Below, one piece after another: positions 44,577 through 56,178 of a stretch of 64,000 nt of DNA. Origin of the DNA: Adineta ricciae. Its lineage: Eukaryota > Rotifera > Eurotatoria > Adinetida > Adinetidae. The stretch covers positions 124,001-188,000 of the forward strand of contig CAJNOJ010000147.1 in NCBI GenBank assembly GCA_905250025.1. Reading direction: 5' to 3'. The translations under genes were made by a program, and so were the position numbers. The stretch's first letter is position 1; the number at the start of each line of letters is the position of its first letter. The notes under the pieces are model-generated. The model made no database searches, was not told the DNA's origin, and saw only the letters and a list, made by a program, of their open reading frames with translations.

Positions 44577-45361
44577 CTACTCTTTTTTTTTTCTTTCTTC
44601 TGAGCACAACCGTGAACTTGAAGGTCGTTTAAGTGTGATTGAAATGCGCATGATAAACGTTGTTATAACCAATGAGAACGAAATGATAAATAGGCGAATT
44701 ATATTCGAGAAGTATTTGAATATCAGTGACATGAACAGATCGTTGAGTGATTGGATTACGATGATCAACCACGTATAAATAGAGAAGCCCCCAAATAAAT
44801 CCATTTTATTCATAGTTGCTGAGTTGTAAATCGGTACGAATACCGCCGGAACGAAATTTAATAAAGGGTCATATATACACAAATCATGAGAATACAGAAT
44901 GAACGAATGTACGTTCGTGTTCTGCTGATTTTCTTGTGGTATTTCGTTATATGACTGTAAAATGTAAACTATAAAAATTACATCAATAATGGTTCGCAGA
45001 TTAAATCTAATCTATAGAGTAAGGCAGCAAGGACAATAGTATCAAAAGAGAAAACGATTGTTGTCGAGTAAATTTCTGTTTAATAATAATTCGATAGAGA
45101 ATCGTCATCGATACAATCATAAAAATTCGATAAGCGTTGATACGAAGTTGGATCCATGTAAAGTTGAGTATGAACAACAAGATTGTTGATTGTAAAATAG
45201 AGTAAATCCAAGATAAAATAAGGCAGAGATTGTTTAAACGGGGATTTGAGGCATGTTGAAGTAGGAATTAATAATGATAAAATAAATTTAGTCAATTGAA
45301 GAATGAAATTCATTATCGTAGAAGAAAACATAATCTGTCCGTTATGTTCGTAAAGTTGCAC
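44577..45361 (-). pseudogene. Nucleotide-sugar transporter (SLC35A-type) relic, haplotype B
   Basis: The 5' fragment (45080-45361) reads like TM2-TM3 of the family (LTKFILSLL, then LPYFILDLLYFTINNLVVH...DPTSYQ). The 3' fragment (44577-44882) matches the C-terminal core (YTWLIIVIQSLNDLFMSLIFKYFSNIIRLF). The middle (about 44883-45079) contains only a short loop-like remnant (SYNEIPQENQQN), and the frame is broken, so the substrate-binding half is gone. Functional members carry UDP- or CMP-sugars into the Golgi. Confidence 0.5.
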
Positions 45362-45853
45362 TAAAATCGAATACGGGTTCCTAGGTGATTATTTGAAATA
45401 AAATCACCGCTTGAAAGAATAGTGTGTGAACGAGCTAATTCTTTTTATTCAATGGTTCTTCATTCTCGTCATTGATAATAATTTTCATGTTTTCCATTGT
45501 AACAGTCATTGAAGAAGTACAAGTATGTTAAGTCCAGTACACATTGAATGTACTTGTACTACAAAATTGTACTGTACTAAGTATCGAATCACTGATTTGT
45601 AGGCATTCAAGTTGCACATGTCGCAACGTTGTTGTTTACATTGGTTAAAACAAAAGCTTAGAAAAGAAATGCTTGTTTTACAAGGCAATGATTATGCCGT
45701 ATTTTTGTCTTTCTCTCAAAAAAGGTGTATTAGTAGATGCGTAGGTTATTCACTCGGTCTATCGATAGAATCCCACGTGTGTTAAGATTGCGACGCGATT
45801 TATTTTGAAAACAAGCAAATACGTATAGTCGTGCATTCGATTTCTTCATCGAA
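45362..45853. other. Upstream region of ApoL-like gene, haplotype B
   Basis: Counterpart of about 32250-32889. Contains the shorter form of the palindromic repeat (about 45518-45596). No exon seen. Confidence 0.4.
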
Positions 45854-46836
45854 ATGGAAGCATTTATGAACGCCGGTGTGATTCCAATTCCATCGAAAAT
45901 GGACGAAGAAAAGAATTTACATGCAGCAATAAGTGCTATAGCCAATGATCTAGCCCCGAGTTTTGCCGAACTGGAAAGTGAAACTGAAATAGAAGACAAA
46001 CGCTTAACCAATGCCCTACGTCAAATGGCTCCGTATCCAACACTTGTAGAATTACAATCAACGATTGTTAAACAAAAAGCAAATGAAGTTACAACGACGA
46101 TGGAACCTCCTTCGATTGAACGATTGCAAATATTTCTTGCGCAACGTGCAACTACCATCAAAGAATTGAAGAAACTTCGAGCTAGCATGTCTAAACATAT
46201 TCGAAATTGCAGGATATCGAATACATTTGGCAACTCTGCATCTGTTGTCGGCGGTACTCTATGTTTTTTCTTTCCGACTATCGGCGTTCCACTTGTACTT
46301 GCTGGCAGTGCTACAAGTCTTGGTAAATATCGACAATCAATATGACTTCTTTTCTCGATTTTTGCCCATCAATTTTAGGTACAGCTATTGCCGGAAGTAT
46401 GATTGAAAAACGTCTTCAAAAGAAATACACTCACTTATTGAACGAAGACTCATTGGCGATGCAAATGTGCGAAACAAATCTGAAAGATATCACTACCTGG
46501 CTGGTCACTGTTTATTCACTCGGACAATCTGCGACAAGAGCTGGAGTTGATCTGTTCCAACTAGCTGAATCCATTCAAGCAGCATCGACACTCACCGCAT
46601 GGTCAGAAATCATCGCCCAACTACCATCGTTAAGTAATGCTCTGGCAACAGGAGCGAAAACTATTAGCACAATTAGCGGACAAATTCTCGGCATATCAGT
46701 CATTATATCTGTAGCTGATCTAATTCATACGTGGATATCAAAAAATGCAACATTAGAAAGTATTGATAAAGACATCGTATTATTGGAACAACAATTAAAC
46801 GAACTGAAACACATCGCTGAAATATATTCTGTCTAA
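45854..46836 (+). CDS. ApoL-like membrane-active protein (haplotype B)
   Basis: Exons 45854-46322 and 46379-46836, same exon sizes and 56-bp intron as the haplotype A allele (309 codons). Differences are scattered single residues (for example T/A near residue 39). The hydrophobic hairpin is unchanged. Both alleles are intact. Confidence 0.65.
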
Positions 46837-46911
46837 TTTCAATTGTTTTTCTTAATATGCAACACGCTGAAAGTGCGCATCGAATTTTTATTTTCATTAG
46901 TACAGAAAAAT

Positions 46912-47870
46912 TTATGGTCGAGGTACGGTCTGATTATTTCGAAATAATTTACTAATGTTGTTAACAATATTTGTAAGCATTGATTTGAATTCTTTTCGGA
47001 AGATATGTGGAATTGAAAAGTATAGATAAAACGATAAGACTGGATGTAGGAAACGAAATGTTTCCGTAAAGAAGCGAATAAATGATTCAGTTCGAACGTG
47101 TTTCGCAGATTTATTCATTCTAGTTAATGATATTATAGTAGAATACCAAGAATACTTGTTGATCTTTGATTTGCTCTCAATCATTGTTTCTTCTTGAGCT
47201 TGTGCTCATCAGTTTCTCGCGGCGCTGTTGTTTTAACTTCAAATTTTTGAATAATAAGCAAGACAAAAGGAAGGCTAAACCAGGCGGGACAATCCCGATC
47301 AACACAATACTATAAACACTCTGATCAATATGTAACGCACTTATTGAAGTTAAAATACAAGACGCTATTCGAAACAATAAAATAGATAGACAGGTGCATT
47401 GACATTAAAAGCCAAAAGAGCACAATACTTAGTATGACATAGCACAACATGCGATATGGATACGAGCAAATTATCATAGTCGAGCACTTGCTGAAGAAAG
47501 AACAAAACGATCGAGACACTTGTTGAGCGGAATTCATGACATATATCCTTATTTTGCAGTAAATCAATACATCAACAGTCCATGCTCGATTGTAAACATA
47601 AATAACCGGTAAAACACCTATAATCAAAGTGATGAAATTCGCTATTGTTGAAGCCAAAAGATCTATTTTAATAAATATAAGCTTTATCGTTCGAATTTGT
47701 ATCTACTTAAAATTATCACAAGATATCGTACGTAATTGTTTTCGCCGAAAGATGAATACGCTAATAAGATTACCTAGGGTTCCCAAAACCATCATAAATG
47801 AGTATCTGCAATACGTAATCATTTGTTGAGCTGACGTTAACGTGGAACTTAATTGATTCAATGATGACAT
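46912..47870 (-). pseudogene. Rhodopsin-type GPCR pseudogene, haplotype B
   Basis: From ATG 47870: N-terminus and TM1 (MVLGTLGNLISVFIFRRKQLRT), then TM2 (LASTIANFITLIIGVLP), TM3-TM4 (SRSFCSFFSKCSTM; VILSIVLFWLLMSMHL), TM5 (IVLIGIVPPGLAFLLSCLLF) and TM7/C-tail (FYLYFSIPHIFRKEF). All are recognisable but in three frames. A 1-bp insertion near 47355 (relative to haplotype A) shifts the frame before TM5. Further breaks lie near 47180. The TM1-TM2 junction may be a real intron (donor within TCTTGTGATAA, acceptor AATAG). The family is the bdelloid rhodopsin-like group. Confidence 0.65.
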
Positions 47871-48168
47871 TCTCTGCGTTTTTGTTTCAATTCTACTCGT
47901 GGAAAACGTTCCTTAATGGTAATAGTGAATATAAAGAGTCTATAAAAAGTTTTATTAAATATTCTCTTCCTAAAAGGAATCTACGCTGGAAAGATTTTTT
48001 CCATTGGATATATGATGGTTACTTTTTAAAGAAAATTCTCTCTTACCTGACTTTCTTTTTCAAGGTAGAAGAAAAATCACTTGAAGACATAATTAAGATG
48101 ACCGTACATTTATTACAACAGAGCTAGTTTATAAATATTTGTTTTCAGAACTGTAAGACGTGTACAAA
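47871..48168. other. Spacer between GPCR pseudogene and 2OG/F-box gene, haplotype B
   Basis: About 300 bp, mostly alignable with 34589-34880. Contains an 88-codon plus-strand open frame (47861-48127) without recognisable features, which is not open in haplotype A. Confidence 0.35.
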
Positions 48169-50445
48169 TCAAAGAGCAGCAATACCACCGTATGTAGTTA
48201 AAACAAAAACATGATTCGAGTCTACAGCGACAGACAAATGTACATGAGATAAGTAAGTATAATCAAGAAAAGCAAACTCATCGACTGTTACAGATGGAAA
48301 ACTACATTGACATGATGCGTGATTGAATCCTCGTGTTACTTCAGCTAGTTTGTTAATATTAACACGGTAATATGAGATAGGAGTTTTTGATGATATTGAG
48401 TTTTGTAAGAATTGTACACAGTTTGATAATAATGCGCGATATCCACCCGTCGGTGCTTTATCAGGTAAATGCTCAACGGATAATTGGTGTGTATTGAAAT
48501 CGAAGATGAGGTGATTATAAATTTGAATAAGATCATCAACAACACTGATACGATTATAGTTTAAAGGACAAGCGCAGATTTCATCAATTCGATGATCTTT
48601 TGCTGATAGTATTCGAAACAGACTAGTGCCTGAATCATGTTTAGTTTGATCTAGTAGATGTTCACGATAACCCAAAACATGATTTTTTGCGCATATAGGC
48701 GGATCAAACCAGCCATCATCCTCTTCATCTGTATTTAAACGTTGATCAACAAGTTTTCCATCATAATCGAACAAAGCATTTCTTCTTTGATACCCTAAAA
48801 TGTTCTCTTCAGTCATAAACTTCCTATAATCATCTTCCATTAATTCATCCGGGTCCGATATGTCAGTTATCTTATAATGTAGTTTTGAGAGAAAATCCTG
48901 TCCAATGAATTGTGATTGATGTCGATTTGTCATATACGTTCGATCAACACTATGGTCAAAATCGGTCATTGGTTCTCGTCTGCTTTCATCTTTTTGTTTC
49001 ACTCGATACAATGAGCCATAACAATTTCGATTGTAAAATATATCTGATAACAACTGTTGCTTCGAAACTTCACACACTTCTTGAGTAGTTCGATCGTATC
49101 GCACTGTATACGTTTGTGAATCTTCAGTATGTCCGAGTAGAAAGAAAGCGTAGACAGCAGCAACACGGCAGCATGCGTCGGCATGTTGATTGAAGAAGTT
49201 AACATCGGAAAAGCAAAATAAGGTTTGACTTCCATATTGTGCATGAATTGTTGGTATAAACTTGGACTGATTTGGATCTGTGTTCATTCGATTGGTTTCT
49301 TGTGCCTGCCAAATGAGTTTGAACGGTTGAAATTGCGGATAGGCAAAAATAAAATTTTGAACATCTTGTTCGTGCAAATATTTCAAAACATTAAGCCACA
49401 TTTCAGGTGGTAATTCATATTGTTTAGCATTGATTTTCTTCGATATCATTTTCTGTTCCAATAAACGTGGATAACAATATCGAATTGATAATGATCGTTC
49501 GTATAATTCACCTGTTTCCACCGTGTTTATCTTCCTGATGGATTTACCTTGTTCTTTCAATTCATTTGCTTGCGCTTCACGAAATAAATTCAAACATGCG
49601 AAATAATCTTCTTCTTCTTCGGCACAAACGGCAAAACCTAATGGTTTGTCGATTCTTTTGACAGTCACATCACTTCGAAGAATAAAACGCTTTGCATTTG
49701 GTCCTTTTGGTGCAACAGCTTCGTGTAATAAATTGTGTGTGAATAAAATAGCATGACCTTTCTTTGGCTGGATCGTCACACATTGGTATCCATTCTTTAA
49801 CCCATCGTAAGCATTGATCTCTTCTCTTATGGTTAATCCTTTTATGTCTGAATTTGGTGCTTTCTTTGGAAAATAGAATTTGGTTTGCCCTTGTTCGTAA
49901 TCATCGTTGAGATAGATAATTAAACTCAACAGAGATCGTTCATCGCCACTTGGAGCATATTGTGCGTCTTTATGAGGTGAAAAGTGCTGTCCGGGATTAT
50001 ATTTGTTCAATCTCATAGCAGGATTAACACCACTTAGTTCCCATTGGCCTTGGACATTGAAGCCTAAAGGTTTCGTGTTTGCTATTAATTTCGTCAGTCG
50101 ATTACTGAACTTTAATCGTCGCCAAAGTGTACGGGCTAATCGATCGTCTATAACGATCAATCTCGAGTTATTTCGTATCTCAGCATCATATTTTTCTGAC
50201 ATATCTTCCATTGTTTGTTGGTTCATATTTGAAAGAATATCATCACATTCGTCATGAGTTAGTAATGTACCTAACTCGATCAAGATTAAATCATCTTGTT
50301 GTTTGATGCTGTTCAACTGAGTACGATTCGGTATTTTTGTCGGAACATTATAATTTGTTAATAATGAAGTCGTGACGCTTAAGTCTGTAGTACCAAGAAA
50401 ATGTTGTCGAGACATAAAGATTTGATTAGAAGTTCGTAACTGCAT
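48169..50445 (-). CDS. Prolyl-4-hydroxylase-like 2OG-Fe(II) dioxygenase with F-box-like motif (haplotype B)
   Basis: 758 aa, one residue shorter than haplotype A owing to a small deletion in an acidic Asp/Glu stretch (about residue 550). All iron and 2-oxoglutarate residues and the F-box-like segment are conserved. Most substitutions sit in the C-terminal half. Intact. Confidence 0.75.
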   Translation of the reverse strand: MQLRTSNQIFMSRQHFLGTTDLSVTTSLLTNYNVPTKIPNRTQLNSIKQQDDLILIELGTLLTHDECDDILSNMNQQTMEDMSEKYDAEIRNNSRLIVIDDRLARTLWRRLKFSNRLTKLIANTKPLGFNVQGQWELSGVNPAMRLNKYNPGQHFSPHKDAQYAPSGDERSLLSLIIYLNDDYEQGQTKFYFPKKAPNSDIKGLTIREEINAYDGLKNGYQCVTIQPKKGHAILFTHNLLHEAVAPKGPNAKRFILRSDVTVKRIDKPLGFAVCAEEEEDYFACLNLFREAQANELKEQGKSIRKINTVETGELYERSLSIRYCYPRLLEQKMISKKINAKQYELPPEMWLNVLKYLHEQDVQNFIFAYPQFQPFKLIWQAQETNRMNTDPNQSKFIPTIHAQYGSQTLFCFSDVNFFNQHADACCRVAAVYAFFLLGHTEDSQTYTVRYDRTTQEVCEVSKQQLLSDIFYNRNCYGSLYRVKQKDESRREPMTDFDHSVDRTYMTNRHQSQFIGQDFLSKLHYKITDISDPDELMEDDYRKFMTEENILGYQRRNALFDYDGKLVDQRLNTDEEDDGWFDPPICAKNHVLGYREHLLDQTKHDSGTSLFRILSAKDHRIDEICACPLNYNRISVVDDLIQIYNHLIFDFNTHQLSVEHLPDKAPTGGYRALLSNCVQFLQNSISSKTPISYYRVNINKLAEVTRGFNHASCQCSFPSVTVDEFAFLDYTYLSHVHLSVAVDSNHVFVLTTYGGIAAL

Positions 50446-50696
50446 TTTTTTCTATATGACAATCTACGAGCATCTGTGTTTGTTGTTTTATATTCACCAG
50501 AACTGTAATTGCACAACGACGCGCTCATTACACACAAAAGCAAGTTTTTCTTTGTAGATGGCGAAAGTAGTAAAAGAGAGTATCATGTAGGATTTGTTTC
50601 GGGATAATTACAGCGTGAAATCTATCCCGTTCAATTCAAATTTCTTTTCAAATAGATAAAATGCATAAAAAAGAATGTCTTTCTATGTGCCTCATT

Positions 50697-51689
50697 TTAA
50701 ATTCTTATTCGTGTTTGAATATGTAATAGATTCAAATGAATCATCCACGGGAAAGGACAGTGTTTAGTGTCAACTTCTATTGTATACGATTTCTTTGAAC
50801 GAAAATTGTTCATACGAATCATTCGTTGATCGCATTTGAGTATTAATTCGATTGTATCTCCTTGTGCATAATCACTCACATATCCATTGACATCCTTCTG
50901 ACAGTGCCCATGCATGTAGACTTCATTATGACCGGCCCATCCATACGAAGATGATGAATTATGTGAATTCGGCTGCATAGGTGTTGATTCTGAAATGATG
51001 CCAAAAAACCACCATGGATGCATATCAAGATGTTGAATGTGTAGGTAAAGTCGATATGTGCCACTAGTGTATCTGTTTTTGCCACGAATTTCTCCTGAAC
51101 TACCGAACAGATTGAAATTATGACACGCAAGATGTCCATCGTCTTCAATGTGTACATCTCCACACTTCTGATCGAATCGATCTTGTAGATTGATAAAAAT
51201 ACTGTTCACGAGAGGAAAATTTTGATGTTTTGCATCGACGATAATGTCTATCCGTGAGATATCTGTTTTTAGTTTGTCTAGTGTGTGTCGCCATTTTTTT
51301 AAATTACGTTCATCGAAGTCGTCATTAGATTGCCTGTGGCGTATTTCTTCTTTCATTTCCTGGAATTCTGTCAGATATTTGCCTTTGTCCAACGTGATCC
51401 TTTCTTCAACTTGTTGACGAGCGTCTTTCGCAGCATTTCTAATCTTTTCAATGGATTTCATTTCCCAATCGGTAATTTCGTTCAATAGAGTGGACTTTTG
51501 GGCACGAATTTTTTCTTCCGATGTTTCCTGGAATGTGTTCATTTTATTGAGAACGCTTTCAAGTTGTGAGTCAAGCTCGTTTCGATGCACGTTCAGATCA
51601 TGACGGCAAAACAAATCTTCACACCCTTGGCATTTAAAATTACCTACTTTTTTCTTACAGACGATGCAAAGATCATTCACTGTGGACAT
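50697..51689 (-). CDS. B-box-like zinc finger, coiled-coil, SPRY-like protein (haplotype B)
   Basis: 330 aa, collinear with 37403-38395. The Cys/His cluster and the SPRY-like strands are conserved. Substitutions concentrate in the coiled coil and around residues 165-180. Intact. Confidence 0.75.
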   Translation of the reverse strand: MSTVNDLCIVCKKKVGNFKCQGCEDLFCRHDLNVHRNELDSQLESVLNKMNTFQETSEEKIRAQKSTLLNEITDWEMKSIEKIRNAAKDARQQVEERITLDKGKYLTEFQEMKEEIRHRQSNDDFDERNLKKWRHTLDKLKTDISRIDIIVDAKHQNFPLVNSIFINLQDRFDQKCGDVHIEDDGHLACHNFNLFGSSGEIRGKNRYTSGTYRLYLHIQHLDMHPWWFFGIISESTPMQPNSHNSSSSYGWAGHNEVYMHGHCQKDVNGYVSDYAQGDTIELILKCDQRMIRMNNFRSKKSYTIEVDTKHCPFPWMIHLNLLHIQTRIRI

Positions 51690-52021
51690 TGTGAAAAAGA
51701 AAAGAAACGCAAAACTGTTTTGGTTTGTTTTTCATCTGTCTTATCTTTTGCTACTCAAATTGGTTTTGCGTTCTTGAAGAACGATAAAATAAAAAAGAGC
51801 GTGTTTCTGTTGATTATCTCGTGCGACATAAGTTTGACAAACGACCTTGAGAGCTATTGGATGATTTCAAGCAGATTCAGCTGTGATAGGATCAGCATGA
51901 AAATTGGATTCTTTTGTTACAACTTTCTTATTTTCTTATATTCTTGGAAAAATTCTGATAAAATAATCCGATTTTTATCAAAGAATTTCATACGTATTAA
52001 GTGATTGGATTCAATAAATAG

Positions 52022-52180
52022 CTATAAGTCATTACGGTGATGGAAATTCACAGTCACTACCTCGATTATAGTTTTATTTTCTTCCAGAGAAATCTCATTA
52101 AAATCAAGCAATAGTCTTTGTATAGATTTTATACCATCGAGTGTTCCTTTTGGAGACATACATTTAAACTCAGTCAACAT
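52022..52180 (-). CDS. Small conserved ORF, 52 aa (haplotype B)
   Basis: Allele of 38709-38876. Frame maintained with several amino-acid changes and a TAG stop three codons earlier. The central IKSIQRLLLDFNEISL is identical. A TTTTTATAG lies just upstream of the ATG. Possibly the last exon of a spliced gene. Confidence 0.35.
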   Translation of the reverse strand: MLTEFKCMSPKGTLDGIKSIQRLLLDFNEISLEENKTIIEVVTVNFHHRNDL

Positions 52181-52634
52181 AGCAGCTATAAAAAGAAAAG
52201 AACGTAGTTATGTTCGCACTGAATAACTGTCTGACCCAAGGCATTTTACTTTCTCTCTCTCTTACGCAGCTGACTATTCATCATAAAGAATCTAGCTTCT
52301 CTACTCACTAATCAAGACTCGGTGATGCCTCTCTTGTTTTTAATCAACAAATACATGTTCAGGAAGCCAAATCATACCTTCCCTATGATTCAACATTGTC
52401 AGATCTATGAATCATCTACTTCTACAATTCTATTTTCTTATAGTTTTATTTTTCTCTTTCTTCCAAGAACCTCGTCGCCAGATACGAAAGATATAAAAAG
52501 CATCTTTCATCAACTATTCATCGTGATCTGTCTGCTCTTTTAATTGATGCCGTAGACAGCCTCCTACAGTATTCATCGTATATTAACAGGCTTTTCAGTC
52601 ATCATTTTTCTTTATTTCCTTCTTATTTCTTAAT

Positions 52635-53540
52635 ATGACGAATTCCATCAAGTTTGCATTACTGGTAATATTCGAAATTCCAGCTATTTGTGTATCGATT
52701 CTCATGCTTATATATTTCCTCACAAATCCTATAGTTCGTGCAAAATCGAAGAACCATATCTGGATGATTCTTCTCCTCTTCAATTTCGTTCAGTTATTAG
52801 TTCTTCTACCTATGCCCATCAGTTTCTACTATTTGGAAAGAATAAGGCCAGCAACAAACACCTATTGTGTATGGTGGAACTGGTACGAATATTCATCAAA
52901 TGCAGCGAGTGTCATTCTCATGGCATGGGCATCGATTGAACGGTACTTTTTCATCTTTCATCCGAGATTTTTGCTCGGCGAATGGTGGAAAAAGTGGTGT
53001 TTTCATTTCATTCCCATCTGTCTATGTATTTTCTGGCCATCAGTGTGGTATTTTGCAGTTTCAGTCATCAGTCCGGGATGTATGAATGTGTGGCAATTCG
53101 ATCAAGTTATCTGTGGCATTCCATGTTTCACGATGATATATGGAGGGATTCTTGGTGTGCTTCATTTGCTGCTCAACATCATGATTCCGATCTTTGTCAT
53201 AGTCGCAACAAACATTGCGCTTATCAGTCGAGTGATCTGCGAAAAGTTTGCTCGTCGTCAGATTGTGAATTGGCTTCGTCAGCGTCGAATGGCATTTCAG
53301 TTGTGGTTTGTTTCATCTCTGTACATGACTGGATGGTTACCATTGACGTTCACAGGATTAGTTCAGTTCACAGGACGTCCAACATTCATGTTGGAACATT
53401 TGTCGAACATTTACTTTTCTCTTTACTTTGTTCCCTTATTGTTGCCGATCGTGTGCTTATGTCTGTTTCCTGATGTGGTAAAGATAACGCGAGAATCGTT
53501 GAAACGCCGAAGGATAAATCGAGTAGCGACAATGACATAG
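52635..53540 (+). CDS. Rhodopsin-class 7TM G-protein-coupled receptor (haplotype B)
   Basis: 301 aa, same length as the haplotype A allele, with few conservative changes. The ERY motif and all seven hydrophobic segments are conserved. Intact. Confidence 0.8.
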   Translation: MTNSIKFALLVIFEIPAICVSILMLIYFLTNPIVRAKSKNHIWMILLLFNFVQLLVLLPMPISFYYLERIRPATNTYCVWWNWYEYSSNAASVILMAWASIERYFFIFHPRFLLGEWWKKWCFHFIPICLCIFWPSVWYFAVSVISPGCMNVWQFDQVICGIPCFTMIYGGILGVLHLLLNIMIPIFVIVATNIALISRVICEKFARRQIVNWLRQRRMAFQLWFVSSLYMTGWLPLTFTGLVQFTGRPTFMLEHLSNIYFSLYFVPLLLPIVCLCLFPDVVKITRESLKRRRINRVATMT

Positions 53541-54487
53541 ATTTACTTTTCGGACAGAATACAATCATTTGCGTATTTCTAATGAGAACGGTATTTTGTA
53601 CTTGCCGTACGATTTCTTTTCATCGGCATGGTTAATAAACGTTCTTGTTGAGGTGTTTCTATTTGATTAATTAGAAAACTTCGTCATGAAATATCAGTCG
53701 TGGATATTTTTTTATTAAAAAAGGATTTATACAATGCTGAATATTTTAACTTCGTCATAAATCAGGACTATACGTTGTTCATTATCTTTTGTTAAATGGG
53801 TGCACTCTGTTGAATAAGGATCTCTGCGGACTAAATGAAAAACGAGAATCAGTAATTGAAACACATTTACTTTATTTTTCTAATTCTCTTGCAATTTAGT
53901 AGACGTTTCATCCAATATATTTTTGAGTATTGAGTAATTTCGAAAGTGCACACTTAAACGAAATGTTATACGAGATATTCTTGAACAGTTCCAATAACTT
54001 CCAACTGATTTCTTAACTATAGGCAGGTATTCGTAGAACTCATACGTAAGAAGAAGTACAGAATCAAACCTTTTTCTTGCAATTCTTTCTTGAGTTCATT
54101 AACATCACGACCTAGATATGCTTCTAAATTGTCACTCGTTTTTACCCTGTAGAAAAGTAATCAAAAGTGTTTGACTGATGATTGAATAATGAAAAGAACA
54201 AGAGACAATTGCTTATTGTTTTGTTTTGTTCTGTCTCACATGAAATATATTACATATCGATCGTCGTTAACGATTAATTATTCTGAAATCATATCAATCG
54301 GGCAACGCTCTCAACGAAGAAAGTAAACAACTGAAGGTAAGTTGTTTTACAAAAAATATCATCTATTTTTGATAAAACATCAAACATCTCAGTTAAACAA
54401 AGTAGGTTATTACCAGGTAGAAAGAATAAAACTAATCTACGGACAAATGTGAAGTAAGAATACTTTTAGTCGAATGTAGCAAAGATT
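53541..54487. other. Intergenic, nothing recognised
   Basis: Counterpart of 40262-41133, with an extra ~90 bp near 53965-54045. No coding or structural signal supported. Confidence 0.4.
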
Positions 54488-55450
54488 ATGACTTTCGATG
54501 TGATGATAAGAGCCAAACGATACAAAGAACGAAAGACGGTGCTTGTTATATCATTAACGGCGTGCTTCACCCTTCAACCAGTATAATTATTTAGAGTATA
54601 GGCTTCCATTCGATGAATCAGTCAATTTGTTTGATCCAAGTTCTTCAGAGTTTAATCAATATGCTAATTTTGTATTTCACATACCTTCCGACAACAAAAC
54701 TGACCAATTTTACTTCCAAGCTGGTTCTACCGTAGTTCTAAATAACGGTCTGTCAACCATCATCACATCCTTGCGATGTACTGCTTTGATCCAACGTTTG
54801 CTTTTACTTAAATATAATATACAAACAAAAAACATGCGCAAAGTTCATGGATTTCAAATTCTGGCACATTTTTATATCTTCATCATGACTCATGTCGGCA
54901 ACTGTCGATGAATATAATATCACAACATTAGATTTTGTGCAAGAATATATTCAGCAAGATGTAAAAAAATGTGGATATTCTGATCAAACATTCATATTTG
55001 ATCCAGACGAGAATTGGCTGGTTGATATTCACACATTGATTATTGATAGAGAATATCATCCATATTATGTCAAAATAGATTTTAAATTTAATCGATAAAG
55101 TCAAAGATATCGTTGTGGATTTTTGTTCACTACACAAAGATGGTAGAGCTAGTTCAATGACATACGATTCAAAGACAAAACGAATATTATTATCATGGTT
55201 AAAAACTGGAATCACTAGGGATATTGTTATGGTTGATATGAACTCTTATACCAGTGAATTTTAAAAAGAAACATTACTTTTGAGAATACTTGGTGGATTA
55301 TTTGTCCAAAGCGTTCAAGTTTTTTTGATGAATCCACCCGTCATGTAATGTGTCTAATTATTGTTGAACTTGATAGAATGAAAATTGTGGAAAAAAGGCA
55401 AGCGATAGTCGATGTAGGTTTCCTTGGTTGGACTTTATTCAGACATAATA
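54488..55450 (+). pseudogene. Decayed unidentified gene (haplotype B)
   Basis: Starts with ATG 54488 (MTFDVMIRAKRYKERK). The frame breaks near 54590, then reopens (54627-54911 and 54892-55098) with FDPSSSEFNQYANFVFHIP and QAGSTVVLNNG. This copy keeps more of the central part than 41134-42061 but has its own frameshifts and stops. Family not recognised. Confidence 0.4.
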
Positions 55451-55839
55451 GAACTTGTAGTATAGATATTCTGAATGATCATCATAAAAATAAACACTCT
55501 ACTAGCAATTGAATAATCTTATGTCAATATAGAATGAGGCAGAATATCATGTTGATTTCGTCATTCGATGACGCACATAAAGAGCAACGCAATTCATGTT
55601 TTCTGCAACATGAAAAGAAATTGTTTGTAATTGGGTGTCTAATTGATTTTTCTGCCACTTCGTGAATGAATGAAAACAACTAACGATGATTTCTCTTTCG
55701 ACCGGTCGATGACAAGCTTTCTCATTTTTCTTCTCCATCTTTCCATCTGTATATATACATACATCTACACATATATTTTAGTTATTTTTCAATACAATCA
55801 GTTTTGCTATTGGTCTATTCTGTACATCTCCACACTGGT

Positions 55840-56031
55840 ATGGATATGAATTTGTTTCTCGGCTCGAATGGCATTCCTTATGGTCAACCTGTGACAAGAA
55901 GTGAAATGGTTCATTTAAATAATATTCCACCACAGCTCTATGGATTCCACTATGATCCGTTACCAAACATAGGTGTCAATGCACCGTACGTTAGATATCA
56001 CAGACTACCCAATTCTGGATTGCCTAACTGA
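55840..56031 (+). CDS. Small 63-aa protein, Pro/Tyr/Asn-rich (haplotype B)
   Basis: Allele of 42471-42662, same length, with only a handful of residue changes in the first third. The last 40 residues are identical, which supports coding selection or recent divergence. Confidence 0.45.
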   Translation: MDMNLFLGSNGIPYGQPVTRSEMVHLNNIPPQLYGFHYDPLPNIGVNAPYVRYHRLPNSGLPN

Positions 56032-56178
56032 CATTGAAAAAATGCATTTCCAATTTGTAAACTGCGATCTATTGTGATGAAATATGCACACTAAATAAAC
56101 TAAGGAAAACAGCTCGGTTGATGTTGTTATTTATTAGATATAATCTTATGAAAGAAAATACTAGATAGAACAACGATG

